Positions 11,079 to 22,611 of a stretch of DNA of 64,000 bases are shown here, one piece after another. The translations under genes and the position numbers were made by a program. The notes under the pieces were generated by a model. That model was not told the DNA's origin and searched no databases. It saw only the letters and a list, made by a program, of their open reading frames with translations. The DNA is from Selaginella tamariscina (Eukaryota; Streptophyta; Lycopodiopsida; Selaginellales; Selaginellaceae): the NCBI GenBank assembly GCA_003024785.1, contig PUQB01000064.1, positions 496,001 through 560,000 of the forward strand, in the 5' to 3' direction. Positions within the stretch are counted from its first letter, which is position 1. Each line of letters starts with the position of its first letter.

Positions 11079-14000
11079 ATGGAGTCGTCGTCAAATTCTG
11101 GGTAAGAATTAAAATAAAATCTGTTATACTCGGATATGTGCTTGAACTAATCATTTTTGTATTCAGATGTGGAATTGAGGTGACATTAAAGACGAGAGCA
11201 GGAGAAGAGATGGGCAGGGGGATTCTGGAATCAACTTGGCCATATTTCAAACTAAACGGGAAGCGCATTGGAACAACCATGGTTGCTGTCAAACTAACCT
11301 CTGTCACATCGCATGGACAAGCAAAACAATGGAAAGTGGGTGTGCTAGTCAAGCATCCGAAAGCATGCTGAACCCAGATTGAACGATGCTCGACACATAT
11401 GCCTTGTTCCATCCAATGTCACGTTCTCGGATCCAGAGGTCCAGTTACAACATTAATTTCGGGTGGTTTTGTCGACTTGTGGATAATGACGTTCACGTGT
11501 TCACTAATGATGTTGACCTTGGAGTTCTTCTTCAACTCAACGAAAGCCCATCTATGGAGGGGATCCATCTGGATGTCTACTTCGAAGATCTTCAGACTCA
11601 TCGAGTAGGTGTATTGTCAGGAGATATTGCTTCACAATACAGAAAATCAGCAAGTGGAGCAATCGTCCCTCTTCACATTGAAGAAGAACACAGCGACATT
11701 AAAGGAGATTGAGAGGGTGGCTTGGTCTCAGGTTCTTTACAGATCACGTTCAATTTGCTTAGCAAATTTCGGGAGCTGGAAGAGTGTGCCGAGAACATTA
11801 GAACAGCATCAATCGGGGATCACACATGTTGATTCGGATCGTAGAAGAAAATCATTAGTCGTTTTGTCAGCTGCACCTGTGGCGTCCCATGCTGCAATAA
11901 GCCACAAGGAAATGATGTTGGATGATAGGATTTCCAGTGTAGGGTTAAGTATTGCAGCGTCAACCCAAACTTCAATTACAGGCCACTCAATCAGGAACGT
12001 GTAGCTGAGCTCATGGAGAAGATGAAGGACGACAATTCTTACACCGTTCCACATAATGCTGTTTTTGCGCATACGAAAGAACAAAGGCGCTGACAAAGTG
12101 TGGATCACAACACCGAACAAATGAGGAAGGTTCAGACGGAGAATAGAAAATCATTAAGTACTACATCATTAGTGGCCAGCACACAATAACGGCAGCCCAA
12201 CGACTTCTCGACGAACACAACAAAGGAACGATGGCAACAAAACTTTCCGAGCATACCCGTGAGAAGCTGACGAAAAGATCGGCGTTTTTAGCGAAGCCGA
12301 ATCTCACAATCGAGCAGTACCATAAGTTATCGGCGGAATGGGACGCTGCAGACACCAACCACTACAACAGCAAAATATGGGAGAAGTTCAAACACACGCG
12401 AGCCGTGTGGGAATCTCTTCAGCGACCACAAAGAGCTACCGCAGGGAATACACAATCTGCGGACTACCGGGTAAGCAAATTGTTTGGGCGGGATTTATCT
12501 CGCCGGTATATTAATCTGTCTTTTTCTCAGAGAGTTGAAGAAATTGTAGCAGTTGATTTTGCCCAGGTGGGGGGAAGGAAACATCCTTTTTGATGATGTT
12601 GATTTCTTGTCCCGAGGATAGGATCTTTGCAAATGGTTGGGGATTATGGAATCCTTTGCAAAAGGAACACTGAAGAAGAAGCAGACAAGTGAAGTGGAGC
12701 CCTCAGAAGTCTGCAAAGAAACCCAGTAAGACGCCGAAGGCTAAGTCTGTTCAATCTAAAGGATGTAGACAACGATTTCAAGCTCACATGGTTGAAGCCT
12801 TTAAATGGAACAACGATGGAGGAGATGGAAGTCTTGGCTGATTTGGTGATTGATGGCAAATTACAATTAACAACAGCAGCCCACCTCTCCTTTTCATCTC
12901 AAGGCAATGGAGTTGAAGACGGTCAGGCACTTCAAGGAGTGGTTGGGAATACACTGCCACAAACTGGGTTGGATTTCGGCTTCAACATACGAAGAGGTCA
13001 GCAAATATTTGCATGTGACAAATGATGATATGCTTGTCGAATGGGTGAATCAATCGGAAGATCTGGGCAAGAATCTATTGCACGCCAACGCCAAAAAGGA
13101 GAACATTGCGATGACGCCTTCTCTTATGGCAGTCCTTCAGCAGCGGAGAACCGAGTTGAACCTTATAAAGGAGGATGCTACGAATCACGACAAGCCCTAC
13201 AGATGTTTGTTGTTGGATTCGGAGACTTTATGGGGTACATCACTGCTTGTAGGAAACCGTTTCAATTGTTCGTGATGGATCGGCGGGTGTCAAAAAATCC
13301 TTCGACAGACAGGACACTAGAGGATTTGGTGGAGAAACTTAGCCGTGCAAGCATGTACAAAGAAGGTATTTATTATTGAATTCATACTTGCACTCTTGAC
13401 TGATATCTACGTTTTCAGGTATTTATTTCTTGATTCTTGCTCATGTCACCGATACCTTTGCCTTCCTTTGCCAAGAGGAATAAACATCGTTGGACAGGAT
13501 TTTATATGAATGATGCTGATCCGAAGTGCATTGATTCGGTTGTTCACTTGGTTGTTAGGAATGCGCCAAACATTTCAAACTTCCAAATGACTGGCCAGGC
13601 ATCTGTTTGCACTCCAACGGCCCTGAACCTCCATCCGATACACCGATAGGTGAGAGTGACGTATTCGGCAATGTACGTTATCCAAACATCACAAGTCAAG
13701 CGGCACGGAGCATCGTCAACTTGATCAGGGGTCCTCACAGTGATGCGTGGGTTTTTGACTACTGCACTAGGGGGTCCGTCTTGAAGGAGTGTTACCTTCG
13801 GCATACATGTGTATTTGCCGTTGAAAAGGATAAGACCATGGTTGAGGACCTGAACAAGTGGATAGATAGGTTCTCAACTGAGTACCCCAACGAATCCATA
13901 AAGGAGTATTTGAGAAAGTTCCCTCCAGATAAGTGCGATAGCTCTGAAGACGAATCTGGTTCAATGTCGGAGTCTGAGACGAACTTCAATCAGATATTAG

Positions 14001-14163
14001 ACCGGAAGTTATCTCGAGGAGTACAGAACATTCGCACACTCCATTACCCATGGAAACATCAATAGAAGATGCAGAAGATCTTGAACCATCTCACAAGCGG
14101 CTTAGACCTTCTTCGCCTCACTCAGAAGGTAATAGCGAAGAAGAATTGTTAATGAATTGTTAG
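11079..14163 (+). pseudogene. ParB-like domain plus DNA N4/N6-methyltransferase-like protein, copy A
   Basis: Exon 1 (11079-11101, MESSSNS) is spliced at GT to exon 2 at 11167 with the Gly codon split correctly. An unrecognised N-terminal region follows (KTRAGEEMGRG, WFCRLVDNDVHVFTNDVD). A ParB/sulfiredoxin-like domain begins near 11940 with NPNFNYRPLNQERVAELM and ends with YYIISGQHTITAAQRLL-type sequence near 12210. Introns: 12471-12530 (60 bp, containing a palindrome) and 13366-13418 (53 bp). The C-terminal half resembles N4/N6 methyltransferases: RYPNITSQAARSIVNL, DAWVFDYCTRGS (motif I position) and VFAVEKDKTMVEDL. The motif IV position reads MDRRVS instead of a DPPY-type motif. Frameshifts near 11368, 11440, 12070, 12600 and 13970 break it. 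A tail frame ending at the stop 14161-14163 contains HKRLRPSSP, which looks like a nuclear localisation signal. Known use of this domain pair: phage and mobile-element DNA modification proteins. Its role here is inferred. Confidence 0.6.
12486..12506. repeat. Array-type palindrome inside an intron, copy A
   Basis: GGGCGGGATTTATCTCGCCGG is a slightly degenerate copy of the array palindrome. It lies inside the 60-bp intron 12471-12530, more than 1.7 kb from the nearest array. Confidence 0.8.
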
Positions 14164-14271
14164 AGTGACGAATAGTTGTAAATGAGTGTAACATAAGGCA
14201 TTTTTGTATATTTCGTTTATATTTGTACAGAAAATAAATTCTCAAGGATTAATGAAGCTTTTAGTTCAAAC

Positions 14272-15349
14272 ATGGGTCACACATTAACAAGGTAAATAAT
14301 ATACCTTGATAATTTTAAGGTCAGCTAATTATCATTTTGCAGATGTAATGAAACAATTGAGAACATGGATTTTCAGCATTGGCATGAGGTAAGAGAGGGG
14401 TTTGGCGACAATTTCTTGTGCCACATGTCAGAATGACAGAGTTCATGCAGGAAATGGATAATAATGCAGCTCAAAACATCGTTACCATGGGGGCCACTTC
14501 AGTTTTTCATCATCATTTTTATTGGCTTCAGTTCCGAAATCAATTTCTTCAGCGCATGCAATATCTGAATCTTGTAAGGATGATGTACAATTAAATGATG
14601 AAGGGATAGGCAACGAGATAGTGGCAACGGATAAATGTGAAAGGGAGCAAACAAGTGATTTGCAAAGTATTCAAGAGGCAACGCTATCTCATGTTACTCA
14701 TGGCCATATTGTGTTGTTGGATGTCAATGGTGTTCTGCTTCATCGACAAAGGCCCGAGGATAGGAAAAAAGAAATCAAACAAGGAGATTTCATTCCTTGT
14801 CATGGTAAATTTCGATATGATATTATTTTTCGTCCAGGGTTGGATCGTCTCTTTCAAAAGCTTAAGGAGATGGGTGCGCTTGTGGGGATTTGGTCATGCA
14901 TGCAGATTCATAACTTAACACCGCTGTTGAATTTGCTTAAGAAACATTGTAGTGTTGCAGAAGAGGTGATTCGTAAAGATTGGATTTTTGACCAGCGAAT
15001 GTGTTATAAACCTCTCGAATTTCACAATATAAGAAAGGAAAGCAAGCCATACTTCTTCAAGAATGAAAGAATAATTGGGACTCATGGGGAGATCAGTCGC
15101 TTAAGGATAATGAAGAATGCACATATTAGTAGACGACTCTCCTCAGAAGGCTATGCTCAACCAAAACATTGCTTGTATTCATCCAATCACTTTCGATCCA
15201 TATTCTGATACCGATATCATGGATGAGCTAGTGAACTACTTGGATACGTGCCTCAGAAAGAAGAATCTCGAAAATTTTTGTGAGCAGTATCCACCGTATC
15301 ATACATTTCCTGAAGCTTTTCTTTCTCGTGATTTGAATTTTATAAAATG
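14272..15349 (+). pseudogene. FCP1/NIF-like HAD phosphatase domain protein, copy A
   Basis: Proposed exons are 14272-14291, 14343-14388 and 14451 onward. They join in frame as MGHTLTR / CNETIENMDFQHWHE / EMDNNAAQ. The domain starts with HIVLLDVNGVLLHR, the position of the HAD nucleophile motif DxDxT: the first Asp is kept and the second is Asn. IWSCMQIHNLTPLL follows, then LVDDSPQKAM, the HAD acidic motif, in this copy after a frame change near 15117. FCP1-like phosphatases dephosphorylate phosphoserine on proteins such as RNA polymerase II CTD. Whether this one is active is uncertain. It lies about 110 bp after the methyltransferase-like gene in the same orientation. The last residues seen in copy B are lost here by a further frame change near 15347. 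Confidence 0.7.
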
Positions 15350-15853
15350 AAGGATAGCAACCGGGCGCTTTATAATATTATTCTTAAGGAACGTCATTTT
15401 TAGATGAGCCTTTATGCAGACCTCTCTTATTACATCTTATGTATTAACAAGGATGGCAACTCCCAATTGCATTCGTGAGAGTGTTAGTGGTGGCAACAAC
15501 ATCAAGATATTGACCAAAATGATTTGATTAATCCGGAGAGTGATGATTTAGACAAAATGAGGAGATTTTCTGTATGTTAGGAAGAAAGTATTTATAAAAA
15601 ATTAACATGTTGATAAGAAATGATTTCATTTGTAATTATGTTTGATAGTATTTCTTCATTATTGTAAACTATTTTTAGAATAATATGAATATTCTAAGAT
15701 ATTTTAGGAATATTCCTTACTAAGTAAGGTTATTGAAGGATTAATTAATTAATTAATTAATATTTAAGGCTTAATTACATATTAATTAAATGATTAATTA
15801 ATAATTAAAACTTAAGTATTAATTAGTAATTTTATATTCCCATTTTCACGTAT

Positions 15854-15880
15854 CATGCCCACTTTAGTTACAACGTGCAT
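15854..15880 (-). repeat. Right terminal inverted repeat, copy A
   Basis: Read on the minus strand it begins ATGCACGTTGTAACTAAAGT and ends GGGCATG. It is identical to the right end of copy B at 44451-44477. Homology between the two copies stops exactly here, which supports a transposition boundary. Confidence 0.92.
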
Positions 15881-18190
15881 TAATATAAGAAAGACTGAAT
15901 TCCACTACAAATTCATCAAACAATATAGTGATAACGCTCAATCATTTATTGAAATATTTGCTAAGGAGGTACCATACAAGTGAACAAGCAACTAACTGAT
16001 AAAGGGCATTAAAAAGGGTTGACATGTTTTTGAGTCATTTGTTTGAGTCCACTAGTCAAACTTGTAGTCAATTAGGTTTGACTATGAATTAAAGGGTTTA
16101 AGACCAAATGAGATTTGTCATAAACCCCAAACATTATTCAAAATATATCTTTATTACCCAAATTTTGGTTAAATGAGTTTTTATGTCAAGTCATATGTGT
16201 CGACCTAAACATAATTATTCATCTTTGCTCAAACTAAAAAAAGGTTAAATTTTTTATAGTTTAGCTTAGTTTAAATTTTTGTATTTTAAATTTTACAAGA
16301 ATATCCTCTAAATATTTTAAAATTGTTAAGAATGTGATGGAGAAAATATGTATTTAATACTTTTTCAAAAGTCTTTTCATATATATAACGTAATACATAT
16401 ACTCTACTTTAAGAATTCATGCACTTGATGAAAGTTAACAACACTCATGAAACATGCTCTAATAAGTTATTTTCTGCTCCTCCTCTAGATTTGTCCCTTC
16501 ATCCATGAGCCAAATTTTAGGGGGGGTTAGCAAGCTTTATGACCACTAACTCAACCATTATGTCCCACATCAGAACCACAAAAAAATCATCCAATTAAAC
16601 ATAAGTTTTACATGGTTCATGACTTATAACTTTTAAATTACTAGCACATATCGCATTGGTTCTTATAATAGATCTTCACATAACCCAATCAAGAAATTGC
16701 ACTTTTTACTCCACAATGAATCTCTATAGTTGTGGGGGTTATATTGGAGCATCTTGCGTAACTGATTTTCTTAGATCAATTTGATGTTCATTTGCCTCAT
16801 TGGTTAAATCAATAATTTTTATAATTACCTACATTTAAGTGCTGATCGTAAATTGAAATCTAGGTGTCGGATGTAGTTGAACACAAAGAAAAGTCGAGAT
16901 TGATGCTTGTACAAACAAGGACATTATATATGTAGAGTGTACACTTGTTTTTTTAACTTGTTAATCCAGATTGTTAAGTGGATAAGCATATTATTAGCAT
17001 AATTTTAATCCTCTTGATTAATTAATTCTCAAATATTGAAATAAATTTAAATTAAGGCCACATATGTATGTCATTGCATCATGCTTTAGCCTCAATCTTT
17101 GTTGTACCAGCTTGGAGCCGCTCATGGCATATCAATTACGATCTTTCTAAAATTTTGGCTGGATATACAACCTCGTGGTTTGTTAAGGTTTTCAGTCTAA
17201 TGGACACACATGTCCACTCACAACCTGTCACAGGGGCTGCTCTATCTATGTTGTAAACCTCTCTCACAATAGACTAGTTAACACTAGGGGCATTAGTGAA
17301 GAATCCTTTAAGATTCAAAATGTTTATAATTCACTCCAACACAACCTTGTTAAAGATTTTCAAAAAGTCACTTATGCAACATGATGTTTTATTTTAAACT
17401 TGATGAGGTAATTGTTAAGTTACATCATAATCTATAAAAGTTTATAAAAAAATGAAAAATATAAGCATGAATACACTTACTTGGGATCATATACATGTGT
17501 TGCCATAGTAATCCACTTCTTCATATGATGAAGATAGTTGAATAATTTGCTAGGTCACCATCTCTTGACATATTCATTCTTTTGATTATGTTGACACTTA
17601 AAACAAGTCTTAGTGTTGACATTTTGAAGACATAACACCTTTGATATGTTAAATCAAGTTAATCTAAAAATCAATTATGTGTATATATTCATATGCACAT
17701 TTCACTTTAAATTGTAATCTTGACTTCTTACAATTTTGTATCTAGCGTTTTATCGTGTCAAGAAGTTGTCATTAAAAGAGTAAAAATTATAATAAAAAAA
17801 CATACCTTCTTGTAATTGTCAATTGAAGAGATGAATGAGTTCATTAAATTGGTTATCATCAAGGGTTGAACCATTGTGCAGAAAGATATCCGTGGCATGT
17901 GCCTTGTAGATCATTTTTAAAATATATTTAAAGTGTTTAAACATGCACTTGGATGCAATATTGACTATTACAACCTTCATATTTCAAAGAACAACCATGT
18001 TGATTCCTTGATCTAGAGGATAATCATGAACATTAATGTGCACATCTACTCTGTCAAAATTACCATTTACCAACTTGAAATAAAATTGTTTGGTTAAACA
18101 AAACACTCTTACAGAAACACACTTTGAATCTTTAATGAGTTATTTAGCACACAATCTTTTTTAGTTGTACCTTCAAATTTGTATCATTCA
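15881..18190. other. AT-rich stretch without recognised features
   Basis: No domain-bearing reading frame, RNA gene or clear repeat was found. The sequence is single-copy-looking within the window and ends where the LTR cluster begins. Confidence 0.5.
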
Positions 18191-19652
18191 TGTCATAGTT
18201 TTTACTATGACTCCTCTTTTACTTTGGACGTTGATTATTATTACCTACTGTACTATGTTGATAAGCCCTAGGTGAGAAGAAACAGGCCCGCTTAGTGCAC
18301 TTGGATATCTAGTGATGGTTCGGTCGGGTGTCATTAGATATTTGCAAGAAACTCTAGGCGAAGTTAACACTTCCATCTAGAAAACTCTTACCCTAGTTTT
18401 CCGTGTCCCAGTTAGGTTTTTGGGTGGTTCTAGTGAGTTCGGCAAGTCGGATATGAGTAGAGAAACACCCCAAGGGTTGCCCTAACCCCACGCCCTAAAC
18501 CCCTCATGTTAAGGTTAGGGGTTAATGAGTCATTAATTAACTTAGCAAGTACGAGATTCCGTGCCAGCCCACTTATGTAAACAGGAAAACGGGGGGGGGG
18601 GGCTCTGTCACATAAATAAGGTAGTATATAGGAGTGAGGGTTCCTGGGTTCATGACTGAGCTCGTTACTCTTCTCCCGGTGCAAGCTCTAGCTTATGTCG
18701 TCAAAGCACAACCCTCTATTGTGCCGTCCTAACTTTTAGATGACAGGGGTACGTGCCACCTTCGGGGTAGCTTACCCTTAACATTGGCGAATCCATGCTT
18801 GGGAGGTCTTGTCAGAATGCACGTTCCAAGAGGCAGAGGTTGAGGTTTGTCTTCAGCCTACGTCAAGCTAGGTGTAGCACTCACATCCAAGCAAGGTGCA
18901 TCCGTGTCCTTGTCCAACTATGGGCTTGAGATCTTGTTTGATAGGTTCACGTTACCCAGTTCTTGAGGGTTCACTAAGGGGTTCTAGAGTTGGCATTTAG
19001 GAGCCACATTTGTGGCACTTGGTGCAACTCTTGAATCTAAGGGCTATGGCATGATAACCCACAACGGGGAGGGCAGTGTCACATGGAGATGTGACACTGG
19101 ACTAAATGTCACACGATACAACGCTTGAGGCACGCCCTTTGGGGTTATGTCATGGCTTGTCGCCAAGGGTTGGATACTCTAGCAAACAGACATGCTTGTG
19201 CTCGCACTAGGGTGCTAAGCCTTGGGCATTTGCTCAAGGGAGGTTAGGTCTCGTAACTAGTGTGCTTAGGCACACTTGGCTAGAGGAGTGTTCTCCTTGG
19301 AATCCAGGGGTTGAACAACCTAAGCTTGTTAACATGAGCCTTTTCGTGAAGCACTCGCAAAGTCATGTACTAGGGTTATCCAAAACTAGCCTTAGGAGTT
19401 TACTTAGTAGAAACACTCGTGTTTGCCTACGGCGCACACTCTTGTCCTCAATAAGTATTAGCCCTAGGTCTAGGGTATGACTTGGCCACTCAAACCCTTA
19501 AGGGTACCCCTTGTCGCCCTAAAGGGGTTGTACTCTTGAATGAGGATGATTCCTCAAGGGGTAAGTGACGATGCTTTGGCTTTGTCATGGGGGTATGTGT
19601 GAGACACATCTCCTTTGTGGGGTTAGGGCATGAGCCTGTTTAAGTCTACTAG
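18191..19652 (+). repeat. Forward LTR body
   Basis: Starts TGTCATAGTTTTTACTATGAC and runs collinearly with the inverted LTR 22611-20902 up to GTCTACTAG. There the expected terminal segment is replaced by its own inverted form. Confidence 0.82.
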
Positions 19653-19880
19653 TGTCAGAGTTTTAACCCGGAGGGCTAACATGTGGCAACACGTGGCCAC
19701 CAAGTGGCCTTCTGACATCAATTCCCTGTTGTGAGAACACTAAGTCTTCCAAGACAACCCAAGAGTCTAACTCAAATGCCTAGTTAAATAGAAGACTTAG
19801 AGTCCTACCCTAAGTCCCCTAGAATGACCATCTCCCGAACCCTAGAGGATATTTCGAGTAGACTTTAAGATCCTATCCCA
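19653..19880 (-). repeat. LTR terminal segment, inverted in place
   Basis: Starts TGTCAGAGTTTTAACCC and ends GATCCTATCCCA. This is the reverse complement of the last ~230 bp of the same LTR type, as seen forward at 20655-20878 and inverted at 20902-21120. Confidence 0.78.
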
Positions 19881-19882
19881 GT

Positions 19883-20878
19883 TGTCATAGTTTCTACTAT
19901 GACTCCTCTTTTACTTTGGATGTTGACTGTTGTTACCTACTGAGTTATGTGATGAACCCTAGATGTAGAAGAAACAGGCCCGCATAGTGCACTTGGGTAT
20001 TTAGTGATGGTCCGGCCGGGTGTCATTAGGTATTTGTAAGAAACTTTAGGCGAAGCTAACACTTCCATTTAGAAAACTCTTTTCCGTTTTGACGTTCCAG
20101 GTTAGGGGTTTTTGCAAAGTATAGCTTGTCAAAATAAGGGTTAGGGACACCCCTAAGATTGACCTAACCCACGCCCTAAACCCCCCCTAGGGGTTTAGGG
20201 TTAGGTTAAGACAACTCAATTTCTCTAAGGGTTGGCATTTTCCGTGCCAGCCCATTTACCTTGTAGGGGTGTTCTCCTAGGATCTAAGGGTTGAACAACC
20301 TAAGCTCATTAGCAAAAAGCCCTATCATGAGACACTCGCAAGGTCATATACTTAGGGTTATCCAAACTTAACCTTAAAGAGTTTGCTTAAGTAGAACATT
20401 TGTGTTCGCTTATGGCGCACACTCATGTCCTCACTAAGTACTAACCCTAGGTCTAGGGTATGACTTGGCCACTCGAACCCTTAAGGGTTAGTCGTGGTTC
20501 AAGGTACCCCTTGTTTTGCCCTAAAAGGGTTGTTCTCCCAAATGAGGTGATTCCTTAAGGGGTAAGTGACGATGCCTTAGCTCTATCATGGGGGCATGTG
20601 TAAAGCACATCTCCTTTGTAGGGTTAGGGCATGAGCCTGTCTAGGTCTTACTGGGATAGGATTTCTAAAGTCTACTCAGGATATCCTCTAGGGTTCAGGA
20701 GAGGTCATTCTAGGGGGCTTAGGGTATTACTCTAAGTCTTCTGTTTAACTAGGATCTAAGTTAGACTCTTAGGGCATTCTTATAAGACTTAGCGTTATTC
20801 ACACAGGGAATTGACATCGGAAGGCCACTTGCAGCAAACGTATTGCCACGCATTATCCTCTAGGTTAAAACTCTAACA
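19883..20878 (+). repeat. Forward LTR with internal deletion
   Basis: Starts TGTCATAGTTTCTACTATGAC and ends CTCTAACA. It is about 700 bp shorter than the full LTR at 20902-22611: the middle between CAGCCCATTTAC and AGGGGTGTTCTCC is missing. Confidence 0.8.
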
Positions 20879-20901
20879 ACAACTCAAAAAGAGAAGTGAA
20901 T

Positions 20902-22611
20902 TGTCAGAGTTTTTAACCCAAAGGGCCAACACATGGCTACCAAGTGGCCATTCAGCGTCATCACCCTGTGTGAGCAATGCTAAGTCTTCCAAAAATCCTT
21001 AAGAGTCTGACTCAGATGCTAGTTAAATAGAAGACTTAGAGTAATATCTTAAGCCCCCTAGAATGACCATCTCCCGAACCCTAGAGGATATCCTGAGTAG
21101 ACTTTAGAATCCTATCCTAGTAGACCTAGACAAGCTCATGTCCTAACCCTACAAAGGAGATGTGCTTTACACATGCCCATGATAGAGCTAAGGCATCCTC
21201 ACTTACCCCTTAAGGAATCACCCTCATTTGGAAGAGAACAACCCCTTTAGGGCGACAAGGGGTACCTTGAACCACGACTAACCCTTAAGGGTTCGAGTGG
21301 CCAAGTCATACCCTAGACCTAAGGTTAGTACTTAGTAAGGACATGAGTGTGCGCCATAAGCGAACACAAATGTTCTACTTAAGCAACTCTTTAAGGTTAA
21401 GTTTGGATAACCCTAAGTATATGACCTTGCGAGTGTCTCATGATAGGGCCTCTTTGCTAATGAGCTCTTAGGTTGTTCAACCCTTAGATCCTAAAGGAAA
21501 ACACCCCCTAGCAAGGTATGCCCAAAGCCACCTAGTTACGAGACCTAACCTCCCTTGAGCAAATGCTCAAAGTTTAGCACCCTAGTACTAACACAAACAT
21601 GTATGTTTACTAGAGTATCCAACCCCTTGGCGACAAACCATGACACAACCCCAAAGGGCGTGCCTCGGGTGTTGTATCGTGTGACTTCTAGTCTAGTGTC
21701 ACATCTCCATATGACATTGCCTTCCATGATGTGGCTATCATGCTATAACTCTTAAATTCAAGAGTTGCACCAAGTGCCACAAACGTGGCTCCTAAATGTC
21801 AACTTTAGAACCTCTTAGTGAACCCTTACGAACTGGGTAATGTGAACCCGTCAAACAAGATCCCACGCCCACGGTTGGACAAGGACACGAATGTGCCTTG
21901 CTTGACCATGAGTGCTACACCTAGCTTGACGTGGAGGAGGAGGCTGGGACAAGCCGCAACCTTTGCCTCTTCGAATGTGCATTCCGACAAGACCTTCCAG
22001 GCATGGATTCGCCAACATTAAGGATGTGCTACCCTAAAGGTGGGACGTACCCCTGTCATTTGGAAGTTAGGGCGGCACAACAGAGGGTTGTACCTTAACG
22101 ACACAAGCTAGAACTTGCAATGGCAAGAGCAACGAACTCAGTTATGAACTCAAGAGCCCCCCCCCCCCCCCCCCCAACTTTTCCTGAATATGTAAGTGGG
22201 CTAGCACGAAATTAGCTAGCCCCTTATTAAGTTAATGAGAGTGTTTAACTTAGCCTAACTCTAACCCTAAAAACCTACCCAAGGTTTTTAGGGCGTGGGT
22301 TAGGGCAACCCTAGGGTTAGGTCAACCCTAGGGGTGTTCCTATCCCTACTAAACATGCTGAACTCATCTACATTAACCAATTAGCCTAACTGGGATGTCA
22401 AAATTGGGAGTGGGTTTTTAGAAGGTAAGTTCTAGCTTCGCTTAGAGTTTCCTACAAATACCTAATGACACCCGGTTGGATCATCACTAGATACCCAAGT
22501 GTATTAAACGGGCCTGTTTCCTGCTACATCTAGGGTCCATTAACATAGTACAGTAAGTAACAATAATCAACATCCAAGTAAAGGGTTTGAATCATAGTAA
22601 AAACTATGACA
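20902..22611 (-). repeat. Full-length LTR, reverse orientation (1.7 kb)
   Basis: On the minus strand it starts TGTCATAGTTTTTACTATGA and ends CTCTGACA, with canonical TG...CA ends. It includes a 19-base poly-C run near 22157-22175 and a CAAGTGGC-rich terminal part. It has no adjacent internal region, so it could be a solo LTR or half of a rearranged element. Confidence 0.82.

Larger units (their letters stand above)
5336..15880. mobile_element. Large TIR DNA element, copy A (left arm missing)
   Basis: This segment is collinear with 33517-44477 of the complete copy B. It contains the first bases of the transposase gene, array 1, an AT-rich and microsatellite middle, array 2, the ParB-methyltransferase gene, the FCP1-like gene and the right terminal inverted repeat at 15854-15880. 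About 3.5 kb at the left (most of the transposase gene and the left TIR) is gone, replaced by truncated gypsy element A. TAAT at 15881-15884 would be one target duplication, but its partner is lost. Copy A has more array-1 palindromes than copy B and keeps the 3' end of the methyltransferase gene that copy B lacks. Confidence 0.9.
18191..22611. mobile_element. Cluster of large LTRs in alternating orientation, no coding interior
   Basis: The cluster begins with TGTCATAG and ends with its reverse complement CTATGACA. It holds a forward LTR body (18191-19652), a stretch identical in type to the LTR 3' end but inverted (19653-19880), a second forward LTR with an internal deletion (19883-20878), a 23-bp spacer, and a full inverted LTR (20902-22611). 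All share LTR landmarks with the family at 48546: CAGGCCCGC, GGCTGGCA hairpin, poly-G tract and CTCTGACA end. The internal sequence adds CAAGTGGCC and AAGACTTAG blocks. Flanks ATTCA and ATTGC do not form an exact target duplication. Confidence 0.85.

Noticed and set aside
18191-22611. A single DNA transposon with long terminal inverted repeats
   Set aside because: The inverted ends are LTR tips of the TGTCATAG family. Internal boundaries show separate LTRs, and there is no matching target duplication or transposase.
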